Assembly (NCBI GenBank): GCA_021775755.1
Contig: JAJFHE010000060.1
Coordinates: 1 to 55,757, forward strand
Length of the DNA: 55,757 nt
Source of the DNA: Hyphomicrobiales bacterium
GTDB lineage: Bacteria; Pseudomonadota; Alphaproteobacteria; Rhizobiales; JAJFHB01
Reading direction: 5' to 3'
Positions 1-8,945 of this stretch are shown in pieces (the stretch's first letter is position 1; each line of letters starts with the position of its first letter). Position numbers and translations under genes: made by a program. Below the pieces are notes generated by a model. The model saw only the letters and a program-made list of their open reading frames with translations, had not been told where the DNA came from and did no database searches.

Positions 1-1
1 T

Positions 2-589
2 TCCATTACGATCGGCGGCACGGTCACACCGGGCGGCTTCGGCGTCTCGGCCGGCGCCACCGCGCCGACCGCGGGCGGCACGCCCAACGCTCAGCGCACC
101 TCGCTGGAAACGGAGTTCAACAATCTCCTGACCCAGATCGACCAACTGGCACGGGACGCCATTTTTAATGGTAACAACCTGCTGCAAAGCGATGATCTTC
201 AGGTGATTTTCAACGAAGACGGTTCTTCGTCACTGACGATCCAGGGCGTTGACTTCGACTCCGGCGGCCTGGGCATCAATGCGGTAGCCACCGGTTCTTT
301 CCAGACGAACACCAGTATCAACGCCACGCTCGCAGAACTTGATACGGCGATCGCAACCCTGCGCACCCAGGGATCGACCTTCGGTTCGAACCTCTCGGTG
401 GTGGAAACCCGGCAGAACTTCACCAAGGAACTGATCAACGTTCTTGAAACAGGCGCCGGCAACCTGACACTGGCCGACACCAACGAGGAAGGCGCCAACC
501 TGCTGGCGCTGCAGACAAGACAGCAGCTCTCCTCTGTTGCCCTGTCGCTCGCCTCGCAGGCCGATCAGAACGTGCTGCAGTTGTTCTAG
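2..589 (+). CDS. Flagellin, C-terminal part (gene starts before the window)
   Basis: This is the 3' end of a flagellin gene, the subunit of the flagellar filament, exported through the flagellar type III apparatus. The frame is open from base 2 and ends at a TAG stop. The visible 195 residues contain the end of the variable domain and a typical D1/D0 C-terminus: NFTKELINVL, then a stretch ending ALQTRQQLSSVALSLASQ and finally VLQLF. The helical tail rich in Leu, Ala, Ser and Gln is the part that packs in the filament core. It is followed by a strong terminator and then by flbT and flaF, the usual alphaproteobacterial neighbours. The start and N-terminal domain lie outside the window. Confidence 0.93.
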   Translation, partial: SITIGGTVTPGGFGVSAGATAPTAGGTPNAQRTSLETEFNNLLTQIDQLARDAIFNGNNLLQSDDLQVIFNEDGSSSLTIQGVDFDSGGLGINAVATGSFQTNTSINATLAELDTAIATLRTQGSTFGSNLSVVETRQNFTKELINVLETGAGNLTLADTNEEGANLLALQTRQQLSSVALSLASQADQNVLQLF

Positions 590-616
590 TAAGGAACGAG
601 GCACTACAGAAACCAG

Positions 617-644
617 ATGGCGGGGCCCGGCCCCGCCATTTTTC
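617..644 (+). terminator. Rho-independent terminator of the flagellin gene
   Basis: ATGGCGGGGC (617-626) and GCCCCGCCAT (630-639) form a perfect 10-bp GC-rich stem with a 3-base loop, followed directly by TTTTTCT. It lies 28 bases after the flagellin stop and before flbT, so flbT is probably expressed from its own promoter or by limited read-through. Confidence 0.9.
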
Positions 645-749
645 TGTCCGCCCTTCCCCGCAAATTACTTCGCTCCAATCGCGCAATTCCGCTGGATCGA
701 ATCGGATATACTTACGCAAACGCGCAGAGCGACGACGGAAGGCGCACGC

Positions 750-1151
750 ATGGCACTGAAGGTTGAACTGAAACCGGGAGAACGCTTTATCCTTGGTGAT
801 TCCGTTATCACCAACGACAAGCAGCGCACCCGTTTGTTCATTGAGGGCAATGCGCCGATTTTGCGGGAGAAAGACATCCTGAGGACCGAGGATGCCGACA
901 CACCATGCAAGAAAATCTACCTTATGGTGCAGATGATGTATTTGGCACACGCGCCGAAGGAGCACCATGCACTATATTTCGAACTTGTCGGTGATGTAAT
1001 CGCTGCCGCGCCCAGCTTAACGTCCTATATTGACCGCGTTAATAATCACATATTAACCGATGCATACTATAAAGCTCTCAAGGAAGCGAAATTGATGATT
1101 GCTCACGAGGGAAAGCTTTTAGATTATGCAAAATGCGGCCCAAGCGTATAG
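750..1151 (+). CDS. flbT: Flagellin synthesis regulator FlbT
   Basis: FlbT is a 133-residue post-transcriptional regulator. In Caulobacter and other alphaproteobacteria it binds flagellin mRNA 5' regions and adjusts flagellin synthesis to flagellar assembly. The N-terminus (MALKVELKPGERFILG) and the motif DTPCKKIYLMVQMMYL near residues 51-66 are characteristic. The ATG at 750 is preceded by GGAAGG at 737-742, and the length matches the family, so the longer upstream frame is rejected. The last 26 bases overlap flaF, implying translational coupling. Base composition becomes AT-richer near 1020-1130, but the protein looks intact. Confidence 0.93.
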   Translation: MALKVELKPGERFILGDSVITNDKQRTRLFIEGNAPILREKDILRTEDADTPCKKIYLMVQMMYLAHAPKEHHALYFELVGDVIAAAPSLTSYIDRVNNHILTDAYYKALKEAKLMIAHEGKLLDYAKCGPSV

Positions 1152-1488
1152 CACCACAGCGAAACAAACCGTCGCCCCCCGCGAGCGTGAGGCCTCTCTG
1201 CTGATCAAGGCAGCGGCCCAACTGCAGAACAATCAGGACAACGCCATCGAAGACCGCAGTTCGCTGCGTTCGGCGCTTCATTACAACAGGAAACTGTGGA
1301 CGGTCCTCGTCACATCGGCAACGCAGCCGGAAAATCCGCTGCCCTTGCCGATCAAGAACAACATCGCATCCCTTGGCGTGTTCATATTCCGCCATACCAT
1401 GGAAGTTCTGGCCCGCCCCGAGCCCCAGAAGCTCAAGGTACTGATCTCCATTAACAAAGAGATCGCTGCCGGCCTGCGCAGCCAGTAA
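1126..1488 (+). CDS. flaF: Flagellar biosynthesis regulator FlaF
   Basis: FlaF is a 120-residue cytoplasmic protein required for flagellin synthesis or secretion in alphaproteobacteria, acting in opposition to or together with FlbT. The N-terminal segment AAQAYSTTAKQT, the central RSALHYNRKLWTVL and IASLGVFIFRHT are typical. The gene starts inside flbT (26-base overlap, different frame) and ends before a convergent PhyH gene. Length agrees with the family. Together with the upstream flagellin and flbT it forms the standard flagellin expression module. Confidence 0.93.
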   Translation: MQNAAQAYSTTAKQTVAPREREASLLIKAAAQLQNNQDNAIEDRSSLRSALHYNRKLWTVLVTSATQPENPLPLPIKNNIASLGVFIFRHTMEVLARPEPQKLKVLISINKEIAAGLRSQ

Positions 1489-1536
1489 ACATACCGGCCG
1501 ACGGGTTGCCGCATAACGGCAATCATCGCCTCCGCG

Positions 1537-2436
1537 TTATCCGTTTGGCTGGTCCGTCCCCTCTCCCGCCTGCGCCGCATAGATCGATGTGTATCCGCCC
1601 GACCAGTCGGGAGGGATCTGGCATGGCCGGGCATCGTGGTGCGCCCATTTCACGGGCTCACCTCGGACGATTTCGTAGGCATGTGAAGAAGGATCCGGGT
1701 GCGGCGTATAGGCTTTTGCGTCGGAAGAAGTGTAGCAGTTCAACAGAAGCGGTCGGGGCTGATCCGATTTGCTCGACGGCGAATAATGCAAGGTGCGGGC
1801 ATTATGAATTGTGATCGAACCGGCAGGTCCGGTGAGATGTTCCACACGGCTCATATCAACTTTCGCGGCATCCTCGTCACTTAGCATGCCGGTCCAGTTG
1901 CCCTCCGCGTCATACTGGTCGAACAACGGATCGTTGTGCGAACCCGGCAACACAGCGAGCGGTCCGTTCGTCATATCGGTGTCTGCCAGATAGCAGCCGA
2001 TTGTGAACACGTTGTAGTTGGTGTGCGGGAAGAACTGAATGTCCTGGTGCCACTTCACAGTGTCGCTTTCATCGAACCATTTGAAGTTCAGCTTGGAGTG
2101 ATGATAGGTGACATTGGGCCCGGCAACATCGGCGGCAACGTCCGCAAGCAACCCGCTTGCGAATTTCCAGTAACTTTCGTGGCGCTCGTCGGGCCTCTTG
2201 AGACGCCGCAGAAAGGGCGTTTGCGATGTGTGCCCCGGCCCAATGTCGAAAACGGGACCGGATCCGGTTTCCGCCCGGCTCTGATCGACGAAACCTTTGG
2301 TCACGGCATCGAGATCGGCAAGGATATCATCCGGCACCAGACGTTCGACATGGGTGTAGCCGAGTTCGAAGTATTGCTCACGCTGTGCCTGTGTCAGAAT
2401 GCGTGCCGGATAAGAAAGGATTTCGTCGGGTGTCAT
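1537..2436 (-). CDS. Phytanoyl-CoA dioxygenase (PhyH) family Fe(II)/2-oxoglutarate oxygenase
   Basis: This 299-residue protein belongs to the PhyH family of non-haem iron, 2-oxoglutarate-dependent hydroxylases. The iron facial triad is visible as H130 and D132 in WHQD and a distal His at 217 in ARTLHYS; R228 further on is the likely 2-oxoglutarate-binding Arg. The double-stranded beta-helix runs from about residue 110 to 235. The ATG at 2436 was chosen because AAGGGGA precedes it; an upstream in-frame start would add only 8 residues. It sits upstream of flbT/flaF on the opposite strand and next to the PanB-like remnant, and is not part of flagellar biology. The substrate is unknown. Confidence 0.85.
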   Translation of the reverse strand: MTPDEILSYPARILTQAQREQYFELGYTHVERLVPDDILADLDAVTKGFVDQSRAETGSGPVFDIGPGHTSQTPFLRRLKRPDERHESYWKFASGLLADVAADVAGPNVTYHHSKLNFKWFDESDTVKWHQDIQFFPHTNYNVFTIGCYLADTDMTNGPLAVLPGSHNDPLFDQYDAEGNWTGMLSDEDAAKVDMSRVEHLTGPAGSITIHNARTLHYSPSSKSDQPRPLLLNCYTSSDAKAYTPHPDPSSHAYEIVRGEPVKWAHHDARPCQIPPDWSGGYTSIYAAQAGEGTDQPNG

Positions 2437-2493
2437 TGTGTCCCCTTTCGGAATTATCAATTCTGTTGTTCACGGGCAAAATGCCGGTTCTAG

Positions 2494-2805
2494 CTAGTGT
2501 TCCCCCGATGCCAGCGCCTCTACGAGTTTATCCGCTTCTTCAGCCGGCATCTCGTAGCTGTGCTCCGCGTCGGGGAACGTCCCCTCTCGAACTTCGCTGG
2601 CATAGGCCGCAAAGGCATTGGTGGCAACTTCACCGACATTGCCGAAACGTTTTGCGAATTTTGGCGTGAAGTTGTCGAATGCCCCAATCAGATCGGCCCA
2701 TTGCGCCATGAGATAGTCGGTGAGCGATGCGAGAACGACACGTTCGCCGGCGCGTTTGCATTCTCGAAGATCGGGAATTGTCAGCTTTTTGCGGTGCTCT
2801 GCCAC
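2494..2805 (-). pseudogene. Internally deleted PanB-like (ketopantoate hydroxymethyltransferase) gene
   Basis: This 103-residue frame joins the two ends of a PanB-family protein. The first 38 residues (KKLTIPDLRECKRAGERVV ... DYLMAQWAD) resemble the PanB N-terminus. From about residue 40, FTPKFAKRFGNVGE and EGTFPDAEHSY resemble its last 60 residues. PanB proteins are usually about 260-280 residues, so roughly 165 residues are missing, including the TIM-barrel core with its metal-binding acidic residues. The join is in frame and no stop intervenes. It begins with GTG after GGGGAG. It is divergent from a MarR gene with a palindromic operator between them. It is unlikely to be an active aldolase; either a remnant or a repurposed small protein. 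Confidence 0.7.
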
Positions 2806-2836
2806 GGTGTCTCCCCGGTTTCGGATTGTCGGATAC

Positions 2837-2858
2837 TATTGTTCCATTTGGAACAGTA
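2837..2858. promoter_or_regulatory. Palindromic operator, probably for the adjacent MarR regulator
   Basis: TGTTCCA (2840-2846) and TGGAACA (2849-2855) form a perfect inverted repeat with a 2-base centre; flanking bases at 2837-2838 and 2857-2858 extend the symmetry. It lies between divergent genes, 31 bases from the PanB-like GTG and 64 from the MarR ATG, the usual place for a MarR autoregulatory site. Confidence 0.65.
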
Positions 2859-2922
2859 TGGTAGAAATTGGAAAAGCTCGCAATAGCTCTGCACACCTCT
2901 GCCGGCGAAAGGTTTCACGCAC

Positions 2923-3420
2923 ATGGGCACACGACGCGCCACCGCCGAGAAACAGCGTCCCGCACGCGACCCAAGCGCCATATTCGAGCGCAACGAAGTG
3001 CGCGAAACATTCAGAATTTCCTATTTGGCGAACTCTCTGGTGCTTCCGGCCTATGATGAAATTTCCCGTGAATACAGCCTCAGCCGGGGCGAGTACCTTT
3101 TGCTCTTCTGCCTCGCCCACATGCCGAAACTGACGGCCCAGGACGTCGCCAATATGACAGGGCGCCCTCGTAATTCGATTTCACGCGCCGTGCACCGAAT
3201 GCTGCGGGAAGGCTATGTTGACCGCACGCCCGATCCAGAGGACCGGCGTCAGGCGATGTTGCAGATCACGGCCAGAGGCCTGAAACTCCATCGCCGGATT
3301 GTCACGAAATTCATCGCCCGCGAAGACGCATTGCTCAGCGTTTTGGACGCTCAGGAACGCGCAGCTTTAGACAGCATCTTAAAAAAGCTTGTGCTGCATA
3401 CCGCAACTCTTGCCGTTTGA
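2923..3420 (+). CDS. MarR family transcriptional regulator
   Basis: This 165-residue winged-helix repressor has the MarR layout: N-terminal dimerisation helix (about 25-50), recognition helix in MTGRPRNSISRAVHRMLREGYV (about 85-106) and a wing with PDPEDRRQAMLQIT (about 108-121), containing the conserved D-R-R. It is divergent from the PanB-like gene, and the TGTTCCA palindrome between them is its likely binding site. AAAGG precedes the ATG. Its 3' end converges on flgL with 22 bases between. The ligand is not predictable; MarR proteins of this type often respond to aromatic or CoA-linked compounds. Confidence 0.88.
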   Translation: MGTRRATAEKQRPARDPSAIFERNEVRETFRISYLANSLVLPAYDEISREYSLSRGEYLLLFCLAHMPKLTAQDVANMTGRPRNSISRAVHRMLREGYVDRTPDPEDRRQAMLQITARGLKLHRRIVTKFIAREDALLSVLDAQERAALDSILKKLVLHTATLAV

Positions 3421-3442
3421 GGCGTTCGGGCGAAAATGCCTC

Positions 3443-4948
3443 TTACAGGAAATTGACGAGCGACAGCCGCGTCAACAGCGATGTCGTCTCAAAGCTGGCT
3501 TGAAGGGTAGTCTGCAAGCGCAAAAGGCTGGTGCCGACTTCGTAGTCATTGATGCCTTCCTTGGTCTGCAGGAGATCCAGAGAGATCTGCTGTGCCGCGG
3601 TGTGTCGCTCCCCGGCCTCGTTAATCGAGCGCTGCTTGAATCCGAGTTCATTAATCAGGTCTTCCAAGGACTGCGCACCGCTAAAATTGAGGTCGGCGGC
3701 AACACGTGACGTCAGTTCCTGATAACGCACCTGATCGTGCGGATCGGTTTCCGAGAACGTTTCCGCTGCAAGAACCGCAAGCGAGCTCACAAGTTCCCTG
3801 AGCGGTCCCTCGTCCGCACGCGTGCCATAGGCGACATTCAGGCTGTCATCGATATGGGCAATGGCGCTGTCGCGTGCAGAGCCCGGACCGTTGTCTCCCA
3901 CATACCAGAAGACGGTATCGCCAGTGGTTGCATTCTGCAGGGCGATCGCCGTGTCGAAAGGCGGGCCGGCGACCCGTTGCGGCGGCGTCGCGGAGTCGTA
4001 GTTGAAGAAGTCGTTCGACGCCGCTTTGGTGGATGCTGCGCTCAGTTCGCGCGCGCCCGCGGTTTGCAGCGCCGTCGTCAGAGCCGCCTCGAAGTTGGCC
4101 GCCGTCGCCGTTTCATCCGCGCCGATCAGAAACTCACCATCGCCAGCCGGCGCGGTCGCCGTGGCGGCAAGCGTTATGTCGGACTGCGTTCCATCCGGCA
4201 AATCGAGCGTGATCGTGATCAGTTCGCCTGCTTGCGGCAAGGTGGCGCTGAACGTTACGTCGATCGCCGCCGGCGCACCGGCCGGCCCCGCAACGGTCGT
4301 TCCGGTCAACGAGCTTGCCACACCGCTCACCTTGAATCCGAAAGGATGCCCTGCGGCGTCTTCACTGAGAGAGATCTGTGGCGATGTATTGGTAATGGCC
4401 AGGCGCCCAAGACCCGCCGGCCCGAGATCAGCCTGACGGCGTTCGGAAATGACCTGTTTGAGACCGGCGTGAGACGCATCGCCATTCAGCAGAAGGTCCA
4501 TTTGCACAACTGGCTGGGTTTCCGACGTCCTGCCGCTGAAATAATGCCGGCCTGCCAGCTCGAAATTCAGCAGCGCGATGGTTTCGTTCAGGTGCTCGGA
4601 CGAGGAGATCTGCAACTGCGTCTGGTTCGCGCCCGAGAGCACAAAATCCCCCGGCAGCGCGTCGCTCCGGGTTTCCGATGAAATCTCGCGCAAACGTTCC
4701 AGGTGTTGCTGAACCACATCCAGCCTGAGAGATGCCTGGTCGACCGTACTGAGATACCCCTCAAGCGACGACAGCCGCGTGCGCAGGGACAATACCGGAA
4801 GCCGGTCCGTTCCAAGACCGGAATAGGATTCGGTTCGCTTGCCGGTGGCGAGCTGGCGCTGCAGATCGTCGAATTGACCGCGCAGTTCCAGAATTTCGCG
4901 CGAGATCCCGAATGTCGATCCTAGTGAGGAAAGTGCGGTTACTGCCAT
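3443..4948 (-). CDS. flgL: Flagellar hook-associated protein FlgL (HAP3)
   Basis: FlgL is the hook-filament junction protein between FlgK and the first flagellin. The 501-residue product has flagellin-like terminal helices: the N-terminal LRGQFDDLQRQLATGKRTESYSGL segment (about 23-46) and a C-terminus rich in Leu and Thr ending SLVNFL. The middle (about 195-390) is an enlarged, Ala/Thr-rich outer domain, making the protein longer than the roughly 300 residues of enteric FlgL. The start follows GGGGG, and only 10 bases separate it from the flgK stop, so it is the last gene of a flgE-flgK-flgL unit. Confidence 0.9.
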   Translation of the reverse strand: MAVTALSSLGSTFGISREILELRGQFDDLQRQLATGKRTESYSGLGTDRLPVLSLRTRLSSLEGYLSTVDQASLRLDVVQQHLERLREISSETRSDALPGDFVLSGANQTQLQISSSEHLNETIALLNFELAGRHYFSGRTSETQPVVQMDLLLNGDASHAGLKQVISERRQADLGPAGLGRLAITNTSPQISLSEDAAGHPFGFKVSGVASSLTGTTVAGPAGAPAAIDVTFSATLPQAGELITITLDLPDGTQSDITLAATATAPAGDGEFLIGADETATAANFEAALTTALQTAGARELSAASTKAASNDFFNYDSATPPQRVAGPPFDTAIALQNATTGDTVFWYVGDNGPGSARDSAIAHIDDSLNVAYGTRADEGPLRELVSSLAVLAAETFSETDPHDQVRYQELTSRVAADLNFSGAQSLEDLINELGFKQRSINEAGERHTAAQQISLDLLQTKEGINDYEVGTSLLRLQTTLQASFETTSLLTRLSLVNFL

Positions 4949-4958
4949 CTGCGACCCC

Positions 4959-6836
4959 CTATATCCGCACCAGAATGTCGATCAGTTCCTGAATGACCGT
5001 CATCACGCGCGCATTGGCGGCATAGATGTTTTCCAGCTGCGTCAGCTGCGCGAGTTCTTCATCGATGTCCACGGCGACGTCGCTTTGAAAGCGGTCGTTC
5101 AGCGCTTCCACTACAATCCCCTGGGCCTCCTGGCTGCGCAGGGAGTTTTCCACCTGCTGGCCCTGAAAATTGATGATGCGCTGACTGAAGTCCGTAATCG
5201 ATGTTGACAGCGGGGAACCGACACTGCCGATGCCGGCGGACGGTGAAAATGTGAACGGCGTCTCGGAGAACCGTGCGAGCAGTTCCAGCGGCCGCGCCGG
5301 GTCGCCGCTGCCGGTCGCCGGAGTTGTGGAATGGAGCACCAGCAAAGAGTTGTCCGAAACGAGCGACGGGTTAACCGCAATGCGACCCGCGAACCCGATT
5401 TTCTGAGCACCGCCGTCGAGGCTGCCCGAATACGGCAGATTGGTGCCGTTGATGTCAGAAAACACCGCCAGCTGCAGGCCGTTGTCCTGCACGCCCGAGG
5501 GAGTTACCCGCGCGGTTACCGCATCGATGGTCACGGTGGCGGCGACGTCATTGAGTACCTGCAGCGTGTTCGCGACCGGTGACGATACCGCGATGTCGAC
5601 GCCCAGCGCGGCATCGAGTGCCGTATCGAGTGCCGCTGCCGCCGACGCCAGACCGCCTGAGAAATCGATGCCGATTACCGTGTCGTTCGGATTTGCGGTT
5701 ACATCATTTGTGAGTGGCAGAGTTGCCGGATCGTCGACGCGGACGATGGTAAATGTCTGCGGAGTACCGCCCTGGGTGACGGTGATTTCGATCTCGTTGC
5801 CGGAGATCAGATCCGCGACATCGATGTCGAAGCCGGTCTGGGGTCCCACCGTAGCCGCGATACCTGAGACCTCCACCTGCGACATCGCAAGGGCGAGACC
5901 ATGCGCGAGTTCGTCGAGCTGCGCCTGGGCCTGCACCAACGTCACATCGCGCAGCTCCTTGAGCGCCGCAATCGTTCCCGAGTTGACGGCACCGTGACGG
6001 AAAAGGTCCAGTTCGGTACCTCCCCCGGCCGTCAGTTTCAAAGTGCCGACGCCGCGATCCGTTTCATCAAGGCTGTAGAGCGCATGAGCGTCAATGCTGG
6101 ACTTTTCATCGAACTGCAGCACCACCGCTTCCGTATCGAGGAGCAGATTGCCGCCGGCGGTGAAGATCCTGACAGCCCCACGGTCGCCACCGCTCACCCT
6201 CACATCCATCAGGTGTGCAAGCCGGTCGACAAAGCCGTCGCGCTGATCTTCAAGATCGGCAACGCCGTCCCGGTCATCGAACCGCGCCTGAATTTCCTGA
6301 TTGAGGCGCGCGACTTCCTGCAGCGCCACATTCGCCTCACCGACGGCAGCCGCGATGCCGGCCTCCGCCTCCTGACGCAGCTGCTGAACATCGTCCGACA
6401 TGCGATTGAGGTGATCGGCCAGCGCCACCGCACGATTGACCGCGACGTCGCGCGTACCGAATTCCTCAGGCGAGGTAGCAAGATCCTGCAGTGCGTTGTC
6501 GAAGTCGTTCAGGATGGTGTCGAGGGCATTCGCCTCGCCGGGCTTTCCGAACATGAGATCGATGCGGGCCAGAAACTGGGCGCGCACATCGATCTGGGCG
6601 CCGATACCGATTTCGGTGCGCAGCTGGCGTTGCAGGAACAGATCGACCTGGCGCTGGATTTCTCCCATGCGGACGCCGGTGGCGACGCCGTTGGAGATCT
6701 GCGCCTGCGGCAGTTGAACCTTGCGCGAATAGCCCGGCGTTTGCGCGTTTGCGATGTTGCGAGCGGCGAGATTGACGCTCGCATTGGTAACGCGCAAACC
6801 CGACAACGCAACGTTGAGAGCACCCTGAAGCGACAT
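4959..6836 (-). CDS. flgK: Flagellar hook-associated protein FlgK (HAP1)
   Basis: FlgK connects the hook to the filament. The 625-residue protein begins with the conserved rod/hook-type N-terminus (SLQGALNVALSGLRV, then ARNIANAQTPGYSRK near residues 25-39) and ends with the matching C-terminal coiled coil (NLEN-like QLENIYAANARVMTVIQELIDILV). The central 300 residues are variable. The ATG follows GAGGA. It is 60 bases downstream of flgE and 10 upstream of flgL, in the same operon. The length is ordinary for alphaproteobacterial FlgK. Confidence 0.93.
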   Translation of the reverse strand: MSLQGALNVALSGLRVTNASVNLAARNIANAQTPGYSRKVQLPQAQISNGVATGVRMGEIQRQVDLFLQRQLRTEIGIGAQIDVRAQFLARIDLMFGKPGEANALDTILNDFDNALQDLATSPEEFGTRDVAVNRAVALADHLNRMSDDVQQLRQEAEAGIAAAVGEANVALQEVARLNQEIQARFDDRDGVADLEDQRDGFVDRLAHLMDVRVSGGDRGAVRIFTAGGNLLLDTEAVVLQFDEKSSIDAHALYSLDETDRGVGTLKLTAGGGTELDLFRHGAVNSGTIAALKELRDVTLVQAQAQLDELAHGLALAMSQVEVSGIAATVGPQTGFDIDVADLISGNEIEITVTQGGTPQTFTIVRVDDPATLPLTNDVTANPNDTVIGIDFSGGLASAAAALDTALDAALGVDIAVSSPVANTLQVLNDVAATVTIDAVTARVTPSGVQDNGLQLAVFSDINGTNLPYSGSLDGGAQKIGFAGRIAVNPSLVSDNSLLVLHSTTPATGSGDPARPLELLARFSETPFTFSPSAGIGSVGSPLSTSITDFSQRIINFQGQQVENSLRSQEAQGIVVEALNDRFQSDVAVDIDEELAQLTQLENIYAANARVMTVIQELIDILVRI

Positions 6837-6896
6837 GACGTCCTCACTGAATGGCGCGAACGGCGGGCATCAGGCCCGCCGCAGCCACCCGATTAC

Positions 6897-8585
6897 TCAT
6901 CGAACCATGTTCACCGCTTCCTGCAGCATCTCGTCACCGGTTGTGACGATCCGCGTTGCGGCCGTGTAGGCCTGCTGGGTAACGATCAGTTTCGAAAACT
7001 CATCGGCAATGTCGGAATTGGACCCTTCCAGGGACTGCCCGACAATGCGGCCCTGAATGCCGAGCAGTGCCGCCCCTGAATCCGGTGTCGCCTCGAAGGC
7101 CCCGCCGTCGAGTTTCTTCAGCATGTCATCGGCGCTGAAGGTCGCGACTGCAAGTTCTGCCAGATCCAGCGTCTCACCGTTGGAGTAGATGCCCACAACC
7201 CGCCCTGAGTCGGTGATGGACACATCGTTCAACTCACCCGTCGGGAAGCCGTCCTGATCGATATCGGTGATTTGAGCGACACCGGTTGAATCGGCAAACT
7301 GCGTCAGGCCGGTCGAGCCGTGGTCGATCGTAATGTTCGAAAGACTGATGCCATCGACCGACAGACCCGCGATTGAAACGGAAGCCGGCGGTGCCGGTGT
7401 CTGCAAGGTGCCGTTCGTGGCGAACACGTAATCCGTGCCGACATTGCGCCAGGCGACCTGCGAGCCGGTTGCATTGCTGTTTTCCAGATGGAACAGGTTC
7501 CAGGTATCCGTCCCGCCATTGGCGGCACTGTCGATCTTTGCCCAGCGAAGTTGAATATTGACCGGACTGCCAGCAGAATCGAAGGCACTGATCGCACCAC
7601 CCGCGACGGAGCTGTCAAGGAACGTCCCAGATTCCGTAGCTATAACCTCTCCCGACACCGTCCCCGTTGAAAGCCCGAGATCCGCGGTCGGCGTGTTGGT
7701 CGCATCGGCCAGCTGGATTGCCGACCCATTTGTCGAATTGATCTTGAGGAACCCGTTGCCGGTAACGCTTGCCGTCACATCGCCGCCGCCAAACGCCGCG
7801 ACGATCTCCGCCGCGATCTGCGCTGCGTCATCGCCGGTATCGATGGTGATGGTCTGCGGTCCGGCCGCACCCGCAGTGATCGTGAACTGATCGCCATCGG
7901 CAATGCCCGGCAGGGTCGTGAGATCGGTAACGCTGCTCAGATCGACTGTACCGGTCATGTTCAGGCCGGTGGTCGGGATGGAAGTGAAAGGAGTTGCACT
8001 CAACAACTCAGAGTTCGGCAGTGTTTCCTGGAAGTTCACCGTTTTTGGAACCGAGGCGAGATTCGCGCGATAATCGATGGTCGTGGTTTCGCGCGCCGGC
8101 AGGAAGTCCCGGGTGATTTGCACCGGTGACGGTAGTGTTGATGAAACATTTCCGGTGGACGCATCGACGGCCAGCGCTTTCAGAAAGTATCCCGCTCCGT
8201 TGACCAGAAAACCGTCCTTGTTGAGAGCAAAGTCGCCGCGGCGCGTGTACTGATCGGTGCCGGAGAAAACGGCATTGCCGTCGTTGAAGCCAGTCGGCTT
8301 CTCGACCACGAAATAGCCATCGCCGTTGATCGCGACATGCGTGTTGACATCGGACCCGATCACATCGCCCTGCACCGTATTGGTGGCACGCGAGTTGGCA
8401 ATAACGACACCACCCTGATGGCGCGTGGGCACGGATTCGCCGCTGACGATATCGATAAAACTGGTTTCGGTCCGCTTGAACCCAACCGTCTGGGTGTTCG
8501 CGATGTTATCCGAAATGTGCTGCAGCGCGGTCGACTGTGCGCGCAACCCGCTGATCGCCGATGTCAGCGCCCCAAAAATACCCAT
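6897..8585 (-). CDS. flgE: Flagellar hook protein FlgE
   Basis: FlgE polymerises to form the hook. The 562-residue protein starts with MGIFGALTSAISGLRAQS and SDNIANTQTVGFKRTETSF (about 26-44), the flagellar rod/hook N-terminal motif, and ends with SNSDIADEFSKLI and AATRIVTTGDEMLQEAV, the matching C-terminal motif. The interior (about 190-430) is an expanded surface domain with repeated Thr/Ala/Gly-rich beta segments, typical of long alphaproteobacterial hooks. GAGGAGAG precedes the ATG. It is first in the flgE-flgK-flgL unit, and a sigma-54-type promoter lies 76 bases upstream. Confidence 0.93.
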   Translation of the reverse strand: MGIFGALTSAISGLRAQSTALQHISDNIANTQTVGFKRTETSFIDIVSGESVPTRHQGGVVIANSRATNTVQGDVIGSDVNTHVAINGDGYFVVEKPTGFNDGNAVFSGTDQYTRRGDFALNKDGFLVNGAGYFLKALAVDASTGNVSSTLPSPVQITRDFLPARETTTIDYRANLASVPKTVNFQETLPNSELLSATPFTSIPTTGLNMTGTVDLSSVTDLTTLPGIADGDQFTITAGAAGPQTITIDTGDDAAQIAAEIVAAFGGGDVTASVTGNGFLKINSTNGSAIQLADATNTPTADLGLSTGTVSGEVIATESGTFLDSSVAGGAISAFDSAGSPVNIQLRWAKIDSAANGGTDTWNLFHLENSNATGSQVAWRNVGTDYVFATNGTLQTPAPPASVSIAGLSVDGISLSNITIDHGSTGLTQFADSTGVAQITDIDQDGFPTGELNDVSITDSGRVVGIYSNGETLDLAELAVATFSADDMLKKLDGGAFEATPDSGAALLGIQGRIVGQSLEGSNSDIADEFSKLIVTQQAYTAATRIVTTGDEMLQEAVNMVR

Positions 8586-8660
8586 GCCTTCACTCTCCTC
8601 TTTTGCCGTCGCCGGGCCGGTACCCGGATATCCAGACGAACTGACTCAAGCCACACAGAC

Positions 8661-8676
8661 AGCAAAGGCCGGGCCA
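8661..8676 (-). promoter_or_regulatory. Sigma-54 (RpoN) type promoter of flgE
   Basis: Read on the minus strand, 8676 to 8661 is TGGCCCG-GCCT-TTGCT, close to the RpoN consensus TGGCACG-N4-TTGCA/T with the GG and GC at the correct spacing. The predicted transcription start would be about 65 bases before the flgE ATG. Hook genes in Caulobacter are known to be RpoN- and FlbD-dependent, so the placement makes sense. The rest of 8586-8945 (360 bases between divergent flgE and the MoxR gene) contains no gene I can support. Confidence 0.75.
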
Positions 8677-8945
8677 GTTTTCTTTGTTGAGGTATTTCAA
8701 ATATTTAGCGTACATGCACTCTGTTGCCACACTGCGCTTCCCGGCAGAATGTTCTGTTTACTCGGCAGCTTTTGCCGCCCGCCACGACCGACTGCCCACC
8801 TATCGCCAGACGGTTCGCGACCCTTCGGGAAAGGCGCGATGACACGGTGGCCTGTTTGCAAGAAGTGCTGTAAAAGACCGCGTCCCGTGCAGGCGTCCCG
8901 CATCTTTCGAAAGTCCGCACGGCGGCACACAGCAGGAGCGCAAGA

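Noticed and set aside
1506-1522. Stem TTGCCG-CATAA-CGGCAA after flaF
   Set aside because: Only 6 bp and no T-tract on either strand; too weak to call a terminator.
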